Positions 13,907 through 14,907 of a DNA stretch of 14,907 nt are shown piece after piece; position 1 is the stretch's first letter; every line of letters begins with the position of its first letter. A program made the translations under genes and the position numbers. The stretch comes from ZLKRG08 sp046048895 (lineage in GTDB: Bacteria; Actinomycetota; Actinomycetes; Nanopelagicales; Nanopelagicaceae), in contig JBJOFF010000018.1 of assembly GCA_046048895.1 (NCBI GenBank), positions 1 through 14,907 on the forward strand, given 5' to 3'. Under the pieces are notes generated by a model that saw only the letters and a program-made list of their open reading frames with translations, was not told the DNA's origin and made no database searches.

Positions 13907-14494
13907 ATGACCACCGGAGTATCGAAAAAAGCAGCTCTAAAGAAAGCACTTACAATAGCCCTTATTTCATCGCTCTTTTTGGCGCTTTTGCCGACTAATT
14001 CATCGGCAGTTACCAAAATAACTCCAGGAGCAAGTTGTAAAGTATTAAATCAAAAAGTTACATACCAGAATAAAATTTTCACTTGTATTAAGTTAAATAA
14101 TTCTGGTAAAAAATTAATTTGGAATAAGGGTGTACAGGTAAAGAAGCAATCACCAAAAGCCTCACCGCCAGCACCAATATCACCGACTCCTACACCGACA
14201 GCTGCTTCAACCTCAACTCAAACTCCATCTAAATCAGCAACTCCCGCAGCATCTATTTCGGGTTATACATTGGCCCAAGTAAGAGCTAATAATTCACGTC
14301 AAAGCTGTTGGAGTATTATCGATAATTATGTTTACGATCTAACTAGTTGGATTAATTCGCATCCAGGTGGCGCCTCCGCAATTTTATCTTTATGTGGAGC
14401 AGATGGAACAAGCGCCTTCAATTCTCAGCACGAAAACCAGAGCAAACCCGCAGTTCGATTAGAAACCTACAGATTAGGCCCCTTGAGTAAATAG
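13907..14494 (+). CDS. Secreted cytochrome b5-like heme-binding domain protein
   Basis: 195 residues from the ATG at 13907; a TTG two codons earlier is in frame but lies between the -10-like box and the ATG. Order of parts: a Sec signal peptide (basic VSKKAALKKA, hydrophobic core, cleavage near NSSA-V at 34); a small segment at about 38-75 with two cysteines (Cys44, Cys60) and a KKLIWNKG end; a Pro/Thr/Ser-rich linker at about 82-115; and a C-terminal cytochrome b5-like domain at about 117-192. The domain has the HPGG heme motif (His152) and a second candidate axial ligand, His175, spaced as in cytochrome b5, plus VYDLTSWI and the closing LETYRLG. Cys134 and Cys163 may form a disulfide outside the cell. 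The role, presumably electron transfer or heme binding at the cell surface, is unknown; no partner reductase is in the window. Confidence 0.8.
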   Translation: MTTGVSKKAALKKALTIALISSLFLALLPTNSSAVTKITPGASCKVLNQKVTYQNKIFTCIKLNNSGKKLIWNKGVQVKKQSPKASPPAPISPTPTPTAASTSTQTPSKSATPAASISGYTLAQVRANNSRQSCWSIIDNYVYDLTSWINSHPGGASAILSLCGADGTSAFNSQHENQSKPAVRLETYRLGPLSK

Positions 14495-14547
14495 GTTTAA
14501 AGCCCTTATCAATCAGGACACGTCCCAACGTAAAATCTGTGAAAACC

Positions 14548-14571
14548 TTGATAAATAATGATATTTAACAA
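14548..14571. repeat. Inverted repeat upstream of the secreted coiled-coil gene
   Basis: Arms TTGATAAATA and TATTTAACAA are complementary at nine of ten positions around a 4-bp ATGA centre. The site lies 45 bp upstream of the ATG at 14616, in the 121-bp gap after the cytochrome b5-like gene. It has no GC-rich stem or T tract, so it looks more like an operator than a terminator. AT-rich chance symmetry is possible. Confidence 0.45.
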
Positions 14572-14615
14572 CTTTGTTAGCCATTTTTTAACGACCCCTG
14601 TAGCCTTTGACCTCT

Positions 14616-14907
14616 ATGCGCAAGTTATTTTCCCTAACTGCATCGGTAGCTCTAGCTGCATCAATGACGATGACGCTACTACCGAAAGCTTCGGCTGCCC
14701 CAACTTCGGCGCAGGTACAGAGACAGGTAAATGAACTTCGCCAAGAGGCTGCTGGAAAATACGAAGCCGCAAACGGCATTAAGTATCAGATCTCAAAGCT
14801 ACAACGTGAATTAAATGGCCTTAAAGCCGGAGAAGCGGCGGCAAATGCCAAAGCCAATGCGCTGCAATCCGAAATTTCAAAGTTAGCCATTGAGAACTAT
14901 AAAAATG
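14616..14907 (+). CDS. Secreted coiled-coil protein, partial (start of a probable peptidoglycan hydrolase or regulator)
   Basis: I translated this from the ATG at 14616; the frame is open for 97 codons to the window end. It begins with a Sec signal peptide (MRKLFSLTASVALAAS..., likely cleavage at KASA-A, residue 27-28). What follows is a charged, alanine-rich helical region with heptad-like spacing (VNELRQEAAGKYEAANGIK, ISKLQRELNGLKA, ANALQSEISKLAIENY), i.e. a coiled coil. Actinobacterial NlpC/P60 hydrolases such as RipA and FtsX-type hydrolase partners start in this way, but the catalytic domain would lie beyond the window, so the family is inferred. No Shine-Dalgarno is seen; TAGCCT at 14601-14606 is a possible -10 giving a very short leader. 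Confidence 0.75.
   Translation, partial: MRKLFSLTASVALAASMTMTLLPKASAAPTSAQVQRQVNELRQEAAGKYEAANGIKYQISKLQRELNGLKAGEAAANAKANALQSEISKLAIENYKN

Noticed and set aside
13606..14016. Open frame of 136 codons on the minus strand across the end of lexA
   Set aside because: It is antisense to lexA and the start of the cytochrome b5-like gene, and its composition looks like a shadow translation.
14495..14615. Cyclic-di-AMP (ydaO-type) riboswitch before the cell-wall-like gene
   Set aside because: Such riboswitches often precede actinobacterial wall hydrolases, but the 121-bp gap is too short and lacks the conserved core sequences.

Overview
The window looks like chromosomal DNA from a low-to-moderate-GC actinobacterium, most plausibly a streamlined freshwater type such as the Nanopelagicales (acI). 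This rests on four things: an actinobacterial SOS box (TCGAAC-N4-GTTCGA) between lexA and a divergent LysM gene, very compact operons with 1-8 bp overlaps, frequent GTG/TTG starts, and starts without a Shine-Dalgarno sequence that sit just behind a -10-like hexamer. GC and taxonomy were judged by eye, not computed.

Left part, minus strand (6052 down to 1): one operon in the order livK-livG-livF-livH-livM-acetoacetyl-CoA synthetase, the last gene being cut by the window edge. It encodes a complete branched-chain-amino-acid-type (HAAT family) ABC importer with a CoA ligase for acetoacetate. Every junction from livG onward is a stop/start overlap (ATGA, TAATG, TAATG, GTGA). A strong hairpin terminator lies after livK and should make the binding protein more abundant than the rest.

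Middle, plus strand (6268-12763): a divergent operon of alpha/beta hydrolase, 3-hydroxybutyrate dehydrogenase, prpB, prpC, prpD and a polytopic membrane protein made of six repeated two-helix units. The ~200 bp between the two operons holds five tandem 10-bp repeats and a 20-bp inverted repeat. Taken together, the two operons read as a pathway for 3-hydroxyacids: import, possible ester or oligomer cleavage, oxidation to 3-ketoacids, activation to 3-ketoacyl-CoA, and disposal of propionyl-CoA through the methylcitrate cycle. That would fit the breakdown products of poly(3-hydroxybutyrate-co-3-hydroxyvalerate). PrpB, PrpC and PrpD resemble the proteobacterial forms more than the corynebacterial ones.

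Right part (12760-14907): a convergent LysM gene divergent from lexA, with two SOS boxes between them (the layout known for SOS-controlled division inhibitors); a secreted cytochrome b5-like protein; and the start of a secreted coiled-coil protein, probably a peptidoglycan hydrolase or its regulator. No rRNA, tRNA, CRISPR array, insertion sequence or prophage gene was seen, and no stretch over 300 bp lacks a gene.
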